Source: Microglena sp. YARC
Lineage: Eukaryota > Chlorophyta > Chlorophyceae > Chlamydomonadales > Chlamydomonadaceae
NCBI GenBank assembly: GCA_022414725.1
Contig: CM039463.1
Coordinates: 32,257,579-32,321,578 of the forward strand
Length of the DNA stretch: 64,000 nucleotides
Reading direction: 5' to 3'
The notes beneath the pieces are model-generated. The model was given only the letters and a program-made list of their open reading frames with translations. It was not told the DNA's origin and made no database searches. Made by a program: the position numbers and the translations under genes. Below are positions 47,001 through 56,924 of the stretch, piece by piece; positions within the stretch are counted from its first letter, which is position 1, and every line of letters starts with the position of its first letter.

Positions 47001-50000
47001 TATGTGGTGGGCTGGTGGTGGGTGTGTATGTGTGGCATGATGTATATGTGGGGTGGGCTGTGGGCTGTGTGGTTGGGATTTGGGCATGGGGGCTGTGTGG
47101 TGCTTATTGCGAGGCTGTGTGCGTGTGTATGTGTTGGGTGGGCATGTGGGGCTGTGTGGGGCTGGTGTGTATGTGTGGTGGGGTGGGCATGTGGGGCTGT
47201 GTGGGTGTGTATGCGAGGCTGTGTGCGTGTGTGTGGGTGGGTGTGTATGTGTGGGTGGGCAATGTGGGTGCGTGTGTGGGTTGGTGTACTGTGTGGGTGG
47301 TTGTGTATGTGGGAGCATGTGGGGCTGTGTGGGTGGGTTTGTGTATGCGAGGCTGGTGTGTGCGTGTGTATGTTGTGTAGGCATGGGCAATGGGGCTGGT
47401 ATGCTGTGGTGGCTGGGGTGTGTAGGCTGTGGGTATGGGCATTTTGGTGGCTGGGGCATGGTGTGTATGCATGAGGGGCTGTGTGGGTGTGTATGCGACG
47501 GCTGTGTGGTGTGGTGGTGCTGTGGGCTGTGTTGCGGGTGTGGGTGTGGTGTGTATGTGGGTGGGCAATGTGGGGCTGTGTGGGTGTGTATGCGAGGCTG
47601 TGTGCGTGTGTATGTGTGGGTGGGCATGTGGGGCTGTGTGGGTGGTGTGGTGTGTGTGGGTGGGCATGTGGGGCTGTGTGGGTGTGTATGCGAGGCTGTG
47701 TGCGTGTGTATGTGTGGGTGGGCTTGTGGGGCTGTGTGGGTGGGTGTGTGTGGGTGGGCATGTGGGGCTGTGTGGGTGTGTATGCGAGGCTGTGTGCGTG
47801 TGTATGTGTGGGTGGGCATGTGGGGCTGTGTGGGTGGGTGTGTATGTGGGTGGGCATGTGGGGCTGTGTGGGTGTGTATGCGAGGCTGTGTGCGTGTGTA
47901 TGTGTGGGTGGGCATGTGGGGCTGTGGGGTGGTGTGGGCTGTGTTGGTGTGTATGTGTGGGCATGTGGGGCATGTGGGGCTGTGTGGGTGTGTATGCGAG
48001 GCTGTGTGCGTGTGGTATGTGTGGGTGGGCATGTTGGGGCTGTGTGGGTGGGTGTGTATGTGGGTGGGCATGTGGGGCTGTGTGGGTGTGTATGCGAGGC
48101 TGTGTGCGTGTGTATGTGTGGGTGGGCTGTGGGGTGCCTGTGTGGGTGGTGTGTATGTGGGTGGGCATGTGGGGGCTGTGTGGGTGTGTATGCCGAGGAT
48201 GTGGTGCGTGTGTATGTGTGGGTGGGCATGTGGGGCTGTGTGGGTGGGTGTGTATGTGGGTGGGCACTGTGGGGCTGTTGTGGGTGTGTATGCGAGGCTG
48301 TGTGCGTGTGTATGTGTGGGTGGGCATGTGAGGGCCTGTGTGGAGTGGGTGTGTATGTGGGTGGGACATGTGGGGCTGTGTGGGTGTGTATGCGAGGCTG
48401 TGTGCGTGTGTAATGTGTCGGTGGGCATGTGGGGCTGTGTGGGGTGGGTGTGTATGTGGGTGGGCATGTGGGGCTGTGTGGGTGTGTATGCGAGGCTGTG
48501 TGCCGTGTGTATGTGTGGGGTGGGCATGGCTTGTGGGGTGGGTGTGTATGTGGGTGGGGCATGTGGGGCTGTGTGGGTGTGTATGCGAGGCTTGTGCGTG
48601 TGTATGTGTGGGTGGCATGTGGGGCTGTGTGTGTTGTATTTTTTTGTGGGTGGGCTTGTGGTGTGGGGCATGTGGGCTGTGTTGGTGGTGTGTTATGTGT
48701 GTGTGCGTGTGTATGTGGGGGCTGGGCATGTGGGGGGTGGGGCTGTGTGTGGGTGTGTATTGGGGTGGACATGTGGGGCTGTGGGTGTGTAAGCGAGAAT
48801 GTGTGCTGTGTGTGTGGCGTGGGTGTGTATGCTGTGGGTGGGCATGTCACCACAACGGTGTGTATCATGTGTGGTGGTGCTGCATGTGTGTGCGTGTGTA
48901 TGTGTTGGTATGTGTATTGTGTCGCGGTGTGGGCATGTGGGGGGGTTGTGGGTGGGTGGTGTATGTGGGTGGGCATGTGGCGGCTGTACTTGTGGGTGGG
49001 TGTGTATGTGGGTGGCGAGGGGGCTTCAAGCGTGCCTGTGTGTGTGGGTGGGTGGTGGTATGTGGGTGGTTGCACTGAGGGCTGTGTGCGTATGTATGTG
49101 GGTGGGCATGTGGGGCTGTATGGGTGGGTGAGTATGTGGGGGTGGGCATTGTGGGGCTGTGTGGGTGTGTATGCGAGGGGGTGGTAAATGTGGGTGGGGT
49201 CTGTGTGCGTTGTGTATGTGTGGGTGGGCATGTGGGGCTGTGTGGGTGGGTGTGTATGTGGGTGGGGCATGTGGGGCTGTGTGGGTGTGTATGCGAGGCT
49301 GTGGTGCGTGTGTATGTGTGGGTGGGCATGTGGGGCTGAGTGGGTGGGTGTGTATGTGGGGTTGGGGCATGTGGCGGGCTGTGTGGTGGGTGTAGTATGT
49401 GTGGTCTGCATGTGGGCTGTGTGGGTGTGTATGCGAGGATGTGTGCGTGTGTATGTGTGGGTGGCTTGTGGGGCTGTGTGGGTGATGTATGGCGAGGCTG
49501 TGTGCGTGTGTATGTGTGGGTGGTTGTGGGGCAGAGTGGGTGGGTGTGTATGTGGGTGGGCATGTGGGGCTGTGTGGGTGTGTATGCGAGGCTGTGTGCG
49601 TGATGTGTGTGGGTGGGCATGTGGGGCTGTGTTGGTGTGTATGCGAGGCTGTGTGCGTGTGTATGTGTGGTGGGCATGTGGGGCTGTGTGGGTGGGTTGT
49701 ATTATGTGGGTGGGCATGTGGGGCTGTGTGGGTGCGGATGCAAGGCTGTGTGCGTGTGTATTGTGGGGTGGGCATGTGGGGGTGCGGGGTGGGGGTGTAT
49801 GTGGGTGGGCATGTGGGGCTGTGTGGGTGTGTATGCGAGGCTGTGTGCCTGTGTATGTGTGGGTGGGCATGTGGGGCTGTGTGGGTGGGTGAGTATGTGG
49901 GTGGGCATGTGGGGCTGTGTGGGTGGGTGCAGTATGTGGGTGGTGGGTGGGGTGGGCATGTGGGGCTGTGTGGGTGTGTATGCGAGGCTGTGTGCGTGTG

Positions 50001-53000
50001 TATGTGTGGGTGGGGCATGTGAGGGCTTTGTCCGGTGTGTATGCGAGGCTGTGTGCGTGTGTATGTGTGGGTTGGGCATGTGGGGGTGTATGTGGGTGTG
50101 TGTTGTATGTGGGTGGGCATGTGGGGCTGTGTGGGTGGGTGTGTATGTGGGTGGGCATGTGGGGCTGTGTGGGTGTGTATGTGAGGCTGTGTGCGTGTGT
50201 ATGTATGTGGGTGGGCATGTGGGGCTGTGTGGATGGGTGTGTATGTGTGGGTGGGCAATGTGGGGCTGTGGCTGGGTGTGTATTGCGAGGCTGTGTGCGT
50301 GTGCATGTGTGGGTGGGCATGTTGGGGCTGTGTGTGGGTGTATATGTGGGTGGGCATGTGGGCTGTGTGGGTGTGTATGCGAAGGCTGTGTGCGTGTGTA
50401 TGTGTGGCGTGGGTGGGCATGTGGGGCTGTGTGGGTGTGTATGCGAGGCTGTGTGCGTGTGTATGTATGTGGGTGGGCATGTGGGGCTGTGTGGGCTGTG
50501 TATGGGTGTGTATGTGGGTGGGTGCATGTGGGGCCTGTGTGTGGGGTGGGTGAGTACGCGAGGCTGTGTGCGTGTGTATGTGTGGGTGGGGCATGTGGGG
50601 CTGTGTGGGTGGGTGTGTATTGGGTGGGCATGTGGGGCTGTGTGGGTGTGTATGCGAGACTGTGTGCGTGTGTATGTGTGGGTGGGCATGTGGGGCTGTG
50701 TGGGTGGGTGTGTATGTGGGTGGACATGTGGGGCTGTGTGGGTGTGTATGCGAGGATGTGTGCGTGTGTATGTGTGGGTGGCATGTGGGCTGTGTGGGTG
50801 GGTGTGTATGCGGGTGGGCATGTGGGGCTGTGTAGGTGTATGCGAGGCTGTGTGCGTTTGTATGTGTGGGTGGGCATGTGGGGCTTTGTGGGTGTGTATG
50901 CGAGGCTGTGTGCGTGTGTATGTGTGGGTGGGCATGTGGGGGTGCGGGTGGGTGGGCATGTGGGGCTGTGTGGGTGTGTATGCAAGGCTGTGTGCGTGTG
51001 TATGTGTGGGTGGGCATGTGGGGGTGCGGGTGGGTGTGTTTGTGGGTGGGCATGTGGGGGTGCGGGTGGGTGTGGTTTGTGGGTGGGCATGTGGGGCTGT
51101 GTGGGTGTGTATACGAGGCTGTGTGCGTGTGTATGTGTGGGTGGGCATGTGGGGGTGCGGGTGGGTGTGTATGTGGGTGGGCATGTGGGGCTGTGTGGGT
51201 GTGTATGCGAGGCTGTGTGCGTGTGTATGTGTGGGTGGGCATGTGGGGCTGTGTGGGTGGGTGTGTATGTGGGTGGGCATGTGGGGCTGTGTGGGTGTGT
51301 ATGCGAGGCTGTGTGCGTGTGTATGTGTGGGTGGGCATGTGGGCTGTGTGGGTGGGTGTGTATGTGGGTGGGCATGTGGGGCTGTGTGGGTGTGTATGCG
51401 AGGCTGTGTGCGTGTGTATGTGTGGGTGGGCATGTGGGGCTGTGTGGGTGTGTATGCGAGGCTGTGTGCGTGTGTATGTGTTGGTGGGCATGTGGGGCTG
51501 TGTGGGTGGGTGTGTATGTGGGTGGGCATGTGGGGCTGTGTGGGTGTGTATGCGAGGCTGTGTGCGTGTGTATGTGTGGGTGGGCATGTGGGGCTGTGTG
51601 GTGGGTGTGTATGTGGGTGGGCATGTGGGGCTGTGTGGGTGTGTATGCGAGGATGTGTGCGTGTGTATGTGTGGGTGGGCATGTGGGGCTGTGTGGGTGG
51701 GTGGGCATGTGGGGCTGTGTGGGTGTGTATGCGAGGCTGTGTGCGTGTGTATGTGTGGGTGGGCATGTGGGGCTGTGTGGGTGTGTATGCAAGGCTGTGT
51801 GCGTGTGTATGTGTGGGTGGGCATGTCATGTGGTGGTGTGTGTATCGGTTGTATGTGGCTGTGTGGGTGTGTATGCCATGTGGGGCTGTGTGGTGTGTAT
51901 GAGGCTGTGTGCGTGTGTATGTGTGGGTGGGCATGTGGGGCTGTGTGGGTGGGTGTGTATGTGGGTGGGCATGTGGGGCTGTTTGGGTGTGTATGCGAGG
52001 CTGTGTGCGTGTGTATGTGTGGGTGGGCATGTGGGGCTGTGTGGGTGGGTGTGTATGTGGGATGGGCATGTGGGGCTGTGTGGGTGTGTATGCGAGGCTG
52101 TGTGCGTGTGTATGTGTGGGTGGGCATGTGGGGCTGTGTGGGTGGGTGTGTATGTGGGTGGGCATGTGGGGCTGTTTGGGTGTGTATGCGAGGCTGTGTG
52201 CGTGTGTATGTGTGGTGGGCATGTGGGGCTGTGTGGGTGGGTGTGTATGTGGGTGGGCATGTGGGGCTGTGTGGGTGTGTATGCGAGGCTGTGTGCGTGT
52301 GTATGTGTGGGTGGGCATGTGGGGCTGTGTGGGTGGGTGTGTTATGTGGGTGGGCATGTGGGGCTGTGTGGGTGTGTATGCGAGGCTGTGTGCGTGTGTA
52401 TGTGTGGGTGGGCATGTGGGGCTGTGTGGGTGTGTATGCGAGGCTGTGTGCGTGTGTATGTGTGGGTGGGCATGTGGGGCTGTGTGGGTGGGTGTGTATG
52501 TGGGTGGGCATGTGGGGCTGTGTGGGTGTGTATGCGAGGCTGTGTGCGTGTGTATGTGTGGGTGGGCATGTGGGGGCTGTGTGGGTGTGTATGTGTGTGC
52601 GTGTGTATATGTGGGTGGGCATGTGGGTGGGCATGTGGGGCTGTGTGGGTGTGTATGCGAGGCTGTGTGCGTGTGTATGTGTGGGTGGGCATGTGGGGCT
52701 GTGTGGGAGTGGGCATGTGGGGCTGTGTGGGTGTGTATGCGAGGCTGTGGTGCGTGTGTATGTGTGGGTGGGCATGTGGGCTGTGTGGGTGGGCATGTGG
52801 GGCTGTGTGGGTGTGTATGCAAGGCTGTGTGCGTGTGTATGTGTGGGTGGGCATGTGGGGGTGTGTGGGTGGGCGTGTATGTGGGTGGGCATGTGGGGCT
52901 GTGTGGGTGTGTTTTGCGAGGCTGTGTGCGTGTGTACGTGTGGTGTGACATGTGGGGGTGCGGGTGGGTGTGTATGTGGGTGGGCATGTGGGCCTGTGTG

Positions 53001-53706
53001 GGTGTGTATGCGAGGCTGTGTGCGTGTGTATGTGTGGGTGGGCATGTGGGGGTGCGGGTGGGTGTGTATGTGGGCGGGCATGTTTGGGTGTGTATGCGAG
53101 GCTGTGTGCGTGTGTATGTGTGGGTGGGCATGTGGGGGTGCGGGTGGGTATGTTTGTATGTTGATGTTTTACAGCCCAGAGTAGCCGAATAGGCTAAAGG
53201 ACTAGCCCAACCTCGATATCACGAGTGGATTACCGAAAACAAGCACTGATGAATTGGCGCCGACATAAGTACTTATTTTTGGTTTATCCCCTCCCCCCCC
53301 CCCCCCCCCCCCCCCCCGTCTCGACCCCTCTCCTTCTTCCCAGCACCAACAATGCACACACATGCTCCCCTATCTCAAGTCGCCAACAAAATCGTTTTGA
53401 CCTACGGGAGCCCTGGACTTTTTGTATGCCCTCAGGAGTTGACCTACTCTCCACATACAAAGGGCGCAGTCTAGTTCTTGTTCTTGTTGCATCATATGAT
53501 TTGATCACTGCAATAATTCTCATCTCATTTTGGATGCCCCTCAGGAGTCGACCTACTCGCCCTATGGGAGCGAGAAGGTGTCGCCCGCTCAGCAGGAGCT
53601 CTACTCCCCTCATCACATTCCACTATTGTAGCAGGCCTGGGCTAAAGGGGACCTACCCAGGGTTGTGGTGGTGTGTGTGTGGGGGGGGGGGGGAGTGTGT
53701 GTGTGT

Positions 53707-53742
<36 letters not shown>

Positions 53743-54570
53743 AGACCCGGAGCTCTAACCTACTATTGTAGCAGGCATGGGCTAAAGGGGACCTACCCAG
53801 GGTTGTCGTGGGTGTGGGGGGGGGAGTGGGTGTGTGTGGAGTATGGGTGGGGGTGGGGGAAGTGTGTGGGGGTGGAGTAGGGGTGGGTGGGTGGGGGTGG
53901 GTGGAGTAGGGGTGGGGGTGGAGTATGGGGGGGGGGGGGGGAGGGGGGACAACCCCGGAGCCCTAACCTACTATTGCAGCAGGCATGGGCTATAGGGACC
54001 TACCAGGGTTGTCTGGGTGGGTGGGTGGGGGGAGGGTGGAGTATGGGTGGGGGGGGAGGGGGGAGTATGGGGGGGGGGGGGGGGGGGGGGGGAGACAAAC
54101 TGGGAGCCCTAACCTACCCATGACGCCTGCCCCTACCCCTTTTTGTGCCCCTCAGGAGTTGACCTACTCGCCCTATGGGAGCGAGATGGTTTCGCCCGCT
54201 CCTCAGGAGCTCTACTCTCCATTTGGCAATGACCTTGCCTCTCCCCCGGCTGGCGGGCCTGGGGGGCTGAAGATGGAAACCGGACTGTACATTGTCTCAT
54301 TAGTGACGGGAAGCAAGGTAAGCTATTATGTGATGGTGTGTTGTCGCGTTGGTGACGGGAAGTGTACGTGTTAATTAATGGATGCGGCAGACAAGCATGA
54401 GGGGGGGAGGTGGAGGTCATGTGTAAAATCGTGTGTTTTGTGTGTTTTATGGGGAAGGGGTGGGTGGTGGTGGGATGGGGGGGGGCTTCTTTTCCGCTGG
54501 GTACATCCTGACAGGTGTGGCTGTTACACAGGCAATGTACTAGTATACATATAACGAATGTGTGTATAAG

Positions 54571-54612
<42 letters not shown>

Positions 54613-54625
54613 ATATATATATATC

Positions 54626-54673
<48 letters not shown>

Positions 54674-54710
54674 ATACATACATACATACATACATACATA
54701 CATACATACA

Positions 54711-54744
<34 letters not shown>

Positions 54745-54751
54745 CACACAT

Positions 54752-54790
<39 letters not shown>

Positions 54791-54835
54791 TACAGACATA
54801 CAGACATACATACAGACAGACATACAGACAGACAT

Positions 54836-54874
<39 letters not shown>

Positions 54875-56924
54875 TAAAGACAGACAGACATACAGACAGA
54901 CAGACATACAGACATACAGACATACATATATACGTTATATATGTATGGATTTACCTCTTGTAGCTTTCTCTTTTTGAGTTTGCTTGCCCCACGCTATGCA
55001 GGTTGGGTCGGCTTGCAGCAGCAACACAATCCAGCTCACACTCAACGGCAGTGCGGCTTCTCACACGGAGAGGCTGTCCACGGATGGAGGGCGGCGCTTT
55101 GACCGTGGCCAAACAGTTGAGATTGAAGCTGATAGTGGCCACGACTTAGGCGACATCACCTCCATTGTTGTCGCCCTTCCTGAGGATGGCACGTCGTGGT
55201 TCTTAGATGCCGTTACAGTGGAACAGGTCAGGGATATTTTTTTCCGCTATATGCAGCGATCGCTAGTTTTGACCCCGTTTTGGAGAAATTATCGCTATAA
55301 AAAAGTTTTTAAAATGTTATTTTTTTGTTGTTGCCCCAAATGGCCCCAAAAAGCTATTAAAACACTACAACGCTGTCCCTTGAGGAGGCCTAGAACCATT
55401 AAGCTAGAAAGCCCACTTTCAGATTTGAAAAAACAATCACTGGAACTGGTGAATTCATCTGGTGGGATGATCTGGTAGGTTGGGTTCATCTGGTGGGATG
55501 ATCTAGTAGAGTGACCTGCGCTGACCTCGTCTGGTTGTGCGGATGGGTAGATTTTGATTGTTCATTTATTTGTTCAGCCAGGTATGTACCTGTTCGATCA
55601 CCGACCCACCAATCCATTCATTCATCCATTTATTCATTCATTCATTCATTCATTCATTCATCATCATTCATTCATTCATTCATTCATTCACTTATCCGTC
55701 AACCCATGCATGCATATATCCATATTGATGCTTCTGACTAGACCAGGCGGGACGACAGGCTCTGACACAACACGGTAGCCACCCACCCACTTACTCACTA
55801 ATCTCCTGTCCTCCTCCAATTTCCAGGTTGTCTCTGGCCTGTCTTGGGAGTTCGATGCTTCTGACTGGGTACGAGGCGGGTCGACAGGCTCTAAGACTCT
55901 ACACAGTCGCCACCCGCGCAGCAGTGAGGGCAGTGCTATGAGCGGGGGACTCACTGCCAGTGGGTTATCAAGCAACAGAAGCAGCATAGACATGGATCCA
56001 ATCAAACCACCTGCGGCAAACTCCCGCGGAGTTGGCAGAGGTGAACATTCTGGTGCTGGAGCTGGAGCTGGCTGGGGTGCTGGTGCTGGTGCTGGAGCTA
56101 GCAGGGTTGCTGGTGCTGGTGCTAGAGCTTCAGCTTTTTCAGCTCCAGGTCAGAAACAAGGATCTTACCTATCCGCAGCTGGTGATGAGTCCTTTGACTT
56201 GTTGTCGGATGAGGAGGGGGTGCAGTCGAAGCGTGCAAGCGCTGCAGGGGGTCTCCCTGCGGTCGGGGAGGGCAGTTCGTTTGGCGATAGTAGCATAGAC
56301 TTTGACGACGATGGGGGTGACTTGCCTATGTTTGGAAACAGTGGGCGCGTCAGTGGTGCAGGCCCTGCTACAGCAACTGCTACAACTGCTACAACTGCTG
56401 CTGCTGCTGCCAGTAATGTTAGTCCTCGTGTAGCTGGCGTGCCTAAGGCTATGGGTATAGTAATGGATGAAGACATTGAGGAGGTGGATACCCGCTTGGC
56501 CCCCTCCCCGGGCTGGGGGGGCTCTGCCTCCAAAGCAGCTGCGTCCGCAGCCCCCAGGCCCCCTCCTGCTGCCCCGTCCCTAACCTCACCAGCAGTCAAC
56601 GCTCCCAATGCATCTGCGGGGGTTGGAATGAGTGGCAGCTTTGACAATTATAGTGCGGACTTTGGCAAAGACAGCGCAGACACGCTGCCTGGGCTGGGTG
56701 CCTCCAGCCAGCCTGAGAGGCGTAGAAGTAACATGGGTTATGACCTGCCCCCGCTCTCACCCCACAGTAGCTCCGATAGGCAGCAGCAGTTCGACAGCCA
56801 GAATTCAGTGCCTCCCAGAGAACCAGAAGTAAGCCAAGACTCCTTCATGGACTCAAACATCGACTCTAACATCGACTTTGACACAGACTTTAAAGACTTC
56901 AGCTTAGACCTGCCTGGTATGTAG
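37583..56924 (+). CDS. PLAT/LH2-domain protein, seven recognised exons
   Basis: Exons 37583-38030, 38269-38322, 39326-40995, 41739-41898, 54156-54317, 55002-55226 and 55827-56924; every junction is GT-AG and phases match (1, 1, 2, 0, 0, 0), giving roughly 1270 residues to TAG at 56922. The N-terminal two thirds are low-complexity: Ser/Asp clusters ([14 protein letters not shown]), Ala/Gly repeats, and a motif PMPYxTDxxEPVVGAA recurring about every 35 residues in exon 3. Exons 5-7 carry the PLAT domain, then a Ser/Gly/Asp-rich tail with [19 protein letters not shown] domains bind lipids or proteins at membranes. Exon 1 needs a frame change near 37.83 kb and exon 3 needs changes near 39.66, 39.75-39.8 and 40.43 kb, all in an indel-rich part of the assembly. 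The start is not found. Function beyond the domain is unknown. Confidence 0.75.
38269..38322 (+). CDS. PLAT gene exon 2 (micro-exon)
   Basis: 54 nt between CTCTCTCCAG and GTGTGTGT. Encodes [18 protein letters not shown], fitting phase 1 on both sides, so skipping it would keep the frame. Confidence 0.65.
38323..38410. repeat. TATG/CTGTATG microsatellite
   Basis: Repeats of TGTATGTATGCATGCC directly after the micro-exon donor. Confidence 0.9.
38411..39017 (+). other. Intron with an ~80-bp direct repeat
   Basis: CACCTCAGGAACCACTTCTC with following TTCACTGCTCACC and TTCAAATG is found at 38466-38545 and again at 38780-38862, flanking a GGGTGGGT-rich stretch. Confidence 0.65.
39018..39062 (+). 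repeat. Dispersed repeat family B copy
   Basis: TACAGTCTAGGGATGGCCAA followed by ATAGGCTATAGGG and TTGCCCAAC. Confidence 0.6.
39062..39256. repeat. ~40-51 bp minisatellite, 5 copies
   Basis: Units begin ACATTGGACAATAAAGATGA and end in one or two CCTCAACAAA/CCTCAACCA blocks, which explains the two unit lengths. Confidence 0.85.
39326..40995 (+). CDS. PLAT gene exon 3 (long, low-complexity, frameshifted)
   Basis: Acceptor AATCCACAG|GT, donor ACAAG|GTGTGA. Begins [20 protein letters not shown]; includes a duplicated [11 protein letters not shown]. The open frame changes at a G6 run near 39660 (continuing [18 protein letters not shown]), again near 39750-39800, and near 40430 (into [20 protein letters not shown]). 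The second half holds five PMPYxT-type repeats with Ala/Gly spacers and ends in [11 protein letters not shown] and SMPLDT. Composition stays constant across all shifts, which argues for one original reading frame. Confidence 0.6.
40975..41108 (+). repeat. Three tandem copies of the exon-3 donor region
   Basis: CCCCTAGACACAAG|GTGTGAACC is followed by two further copies (CCCCTAGACACCAG|GTGAGG and CCCCTAGACACAAAGTGAG) with spacer ACCAAACCCTAAACCCTGAA. Period about 45 bp. The second copy keeps a good donor. Confidence 0.85.
41109..41738 (+). other. Intron 3 with decoy acceptors and a family A copy
   Basis: Pyrimidine/CCCACC-rich. CACCCGCAG|GGCAGCTGTAGGAG and CGGCGATTCAGCC at 41515-41556 mimic the real exon start at 41739; another CTCACTCGCAG lies near 41640-41650. 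A family A copy lies at 41265-41345. Confidence 0.6.
41265..41345 (+). repeat. Dispersed repeat family A copy
   Basis: Diverged: TTCAGCGAGCACATTTGGGC, CTGCTCGCCGTCTTCGGACA, AATACCAGGGGAAAT. Confidence 0.6.
41739..41898 (+). CDS. PLAT gene exon 4
   Basis: Acceptor ACTCGCAG|A, donor CCTCAG|GTGTGT. Completing the preceding AG to AGA, it reads [20 protein letters not shown] and ends DEINMAPQ, joining in phase 0 to [10 protein letters not shown] of exon 5. Confidence 0.75.
41899..53170. repeat. 96-bp satellite array (~11.3 kb) inside intron 4
   Basis: G/T-rich tandem repeat. The best region (50.8-53.1 kb) has a 96-bp unit made of a 58-bp part containing ATGCGAGGCTGTGTGCG and a 38-bp part without it; the two share GGGCATGTGGGGCTGTGTGG. 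Some units lack the 38-bp part (e.g. near 51.40-51.45 kb). Units are nearly identical at 49-53 kb but carry many one-base indels at 42-48 kb. The repeat begins directly at the exon-4 donor. 96 is divisible by three, so kilobase-long frames stay open on both strands (His/Thr/Pro-rich on minus, Cys/Val/Gly-rich on plus); they are not genes. Confidence 0.95.
53168..53224 (+). repeat. Dispersed repeat family B copy
   Basis: TTTACAGCCCAGAGTAGCCG, then AATAGGCTAAAGGACTAGCC and CCTCGATAT. It marks the right edge of the satellite. Confidence 0.65.
53400..54155 (+). repeat. Duplicated exon-5 starts and G-run repeats
   Basis: CCCTCAG|GAGTTGACCTACTC occurs near 53431 (short), 53544 (longer: [20 protein letters not shown] then stop) and 54156 (real exon). 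Between the second and third lie three ~100-200 bp repeats carrying CTAACCTACTATTG(T/C)AGCAGG, CATGGGCTAAAGG and long G runs (up to about 38 G at 53707-53740). Confidence 0.8.
54156..54317 (+). CDS. PLAT gene exon 5: start of the PLAT domain
   Basis: Acceptor GCCCCTCAG|GAG, donor AGCAAG|GTAAGC. Reads [20 protein letters not shown], a Gly/Pro linker, then [15 protein letters not shown], the first beta strand of the domain. Confidence 0.8.
54318..55001 (+). other. Intron 5 with TA, TACA and CAGA microsatellites
   Basis: 54575-54935 is (TA)n, then (TACA)n, then mixed CAGA/CATA repeats. The rest is unique intron. Acceptor GCTATGCAG at 55001. Confidence 0.85.
55002..55226 (+). CDS. PLAT gene exon 6: core of the PLAT domain
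   Basis: Phase 0 both sides, donor GAACAG|GTCAGG. Reads [40 protein letters not shown] and [20 protein letters not shown]. The FxRGxxxxF-like turn, LGDI and WFLDxVxV are the standard PLAT/LH2 signature (family knowledge). Confidence 0.85.
55227..55826 (+). other. Intron 6 with an ATTC microsatellite
   Basis: CATTCATTCATT repeats at 55607-55690; otherwise nothing recognised. GGTGGGATGATCT(G/A)GTAG is repeated at 55461 and 55491. Confidence 0.75.
55827..56924 (+). CDS. PLAT gene terminal exon 7
   Basis: Acceptor TTTCCAG|GTT, stop TAG 56922. [15 protein letters not shown] completes the last strand and Trp of the PLAT domain. The long tail has Gly/Ala repeats (GAGAGAG), Ser/Asp blocks ([37 protein letters not shown]) and ends [18 protein letters not shown]. 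The frame is intact over 365 codons, unlike exons 1 and 3. Confidence 0.8.
   Translation, partial: VVSGLSWEFDASDWVRGGSTGSKTLHSRHPRSSEGSAMSGGLTASGLSSNRSSIDMDPIKPPAANSRGVGRGEHSGAGAGAGWGAGAGAGASRVAGAGARASAFSAPGQKQGSYLSAAGDESFDLLSDEEGVQSKRASAAGGLPAVGEGSSFGDSSIDFDDDGGDLPMFGNSGRVSGAGPATATATTATTAAAAASNVSPRVAGVPKAMGIVMDEDIEEVDTRLAPSPGWGGSASKAAASAAPRPPPAAPSLTSPAVNAPNASAGVGMSGSFDNYSADFGKDSADTLPGLGASSQPERRRSNMGYDLPPLSPHSSSDRQQQFDSQNSVPPREPEVSQDSFMDSNIDSNIDFDTDFKDFSLDLPGM

Noticed and set aside
41851..53184. ORFs of 869, 1525, 2457, 1351 and 1113 codons, His/Thr/Pro-rich or Cys/Gly-rich
   Set aside because: Products of the 96-bp satellite inside an intron; no start context, no domain, opposite strands equally open.
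54133..54927. Minus-strand 264-codon ORF of CLSVCLSV repeats
   Set aside because: Translation of the CAGA/TACA microsatellites.
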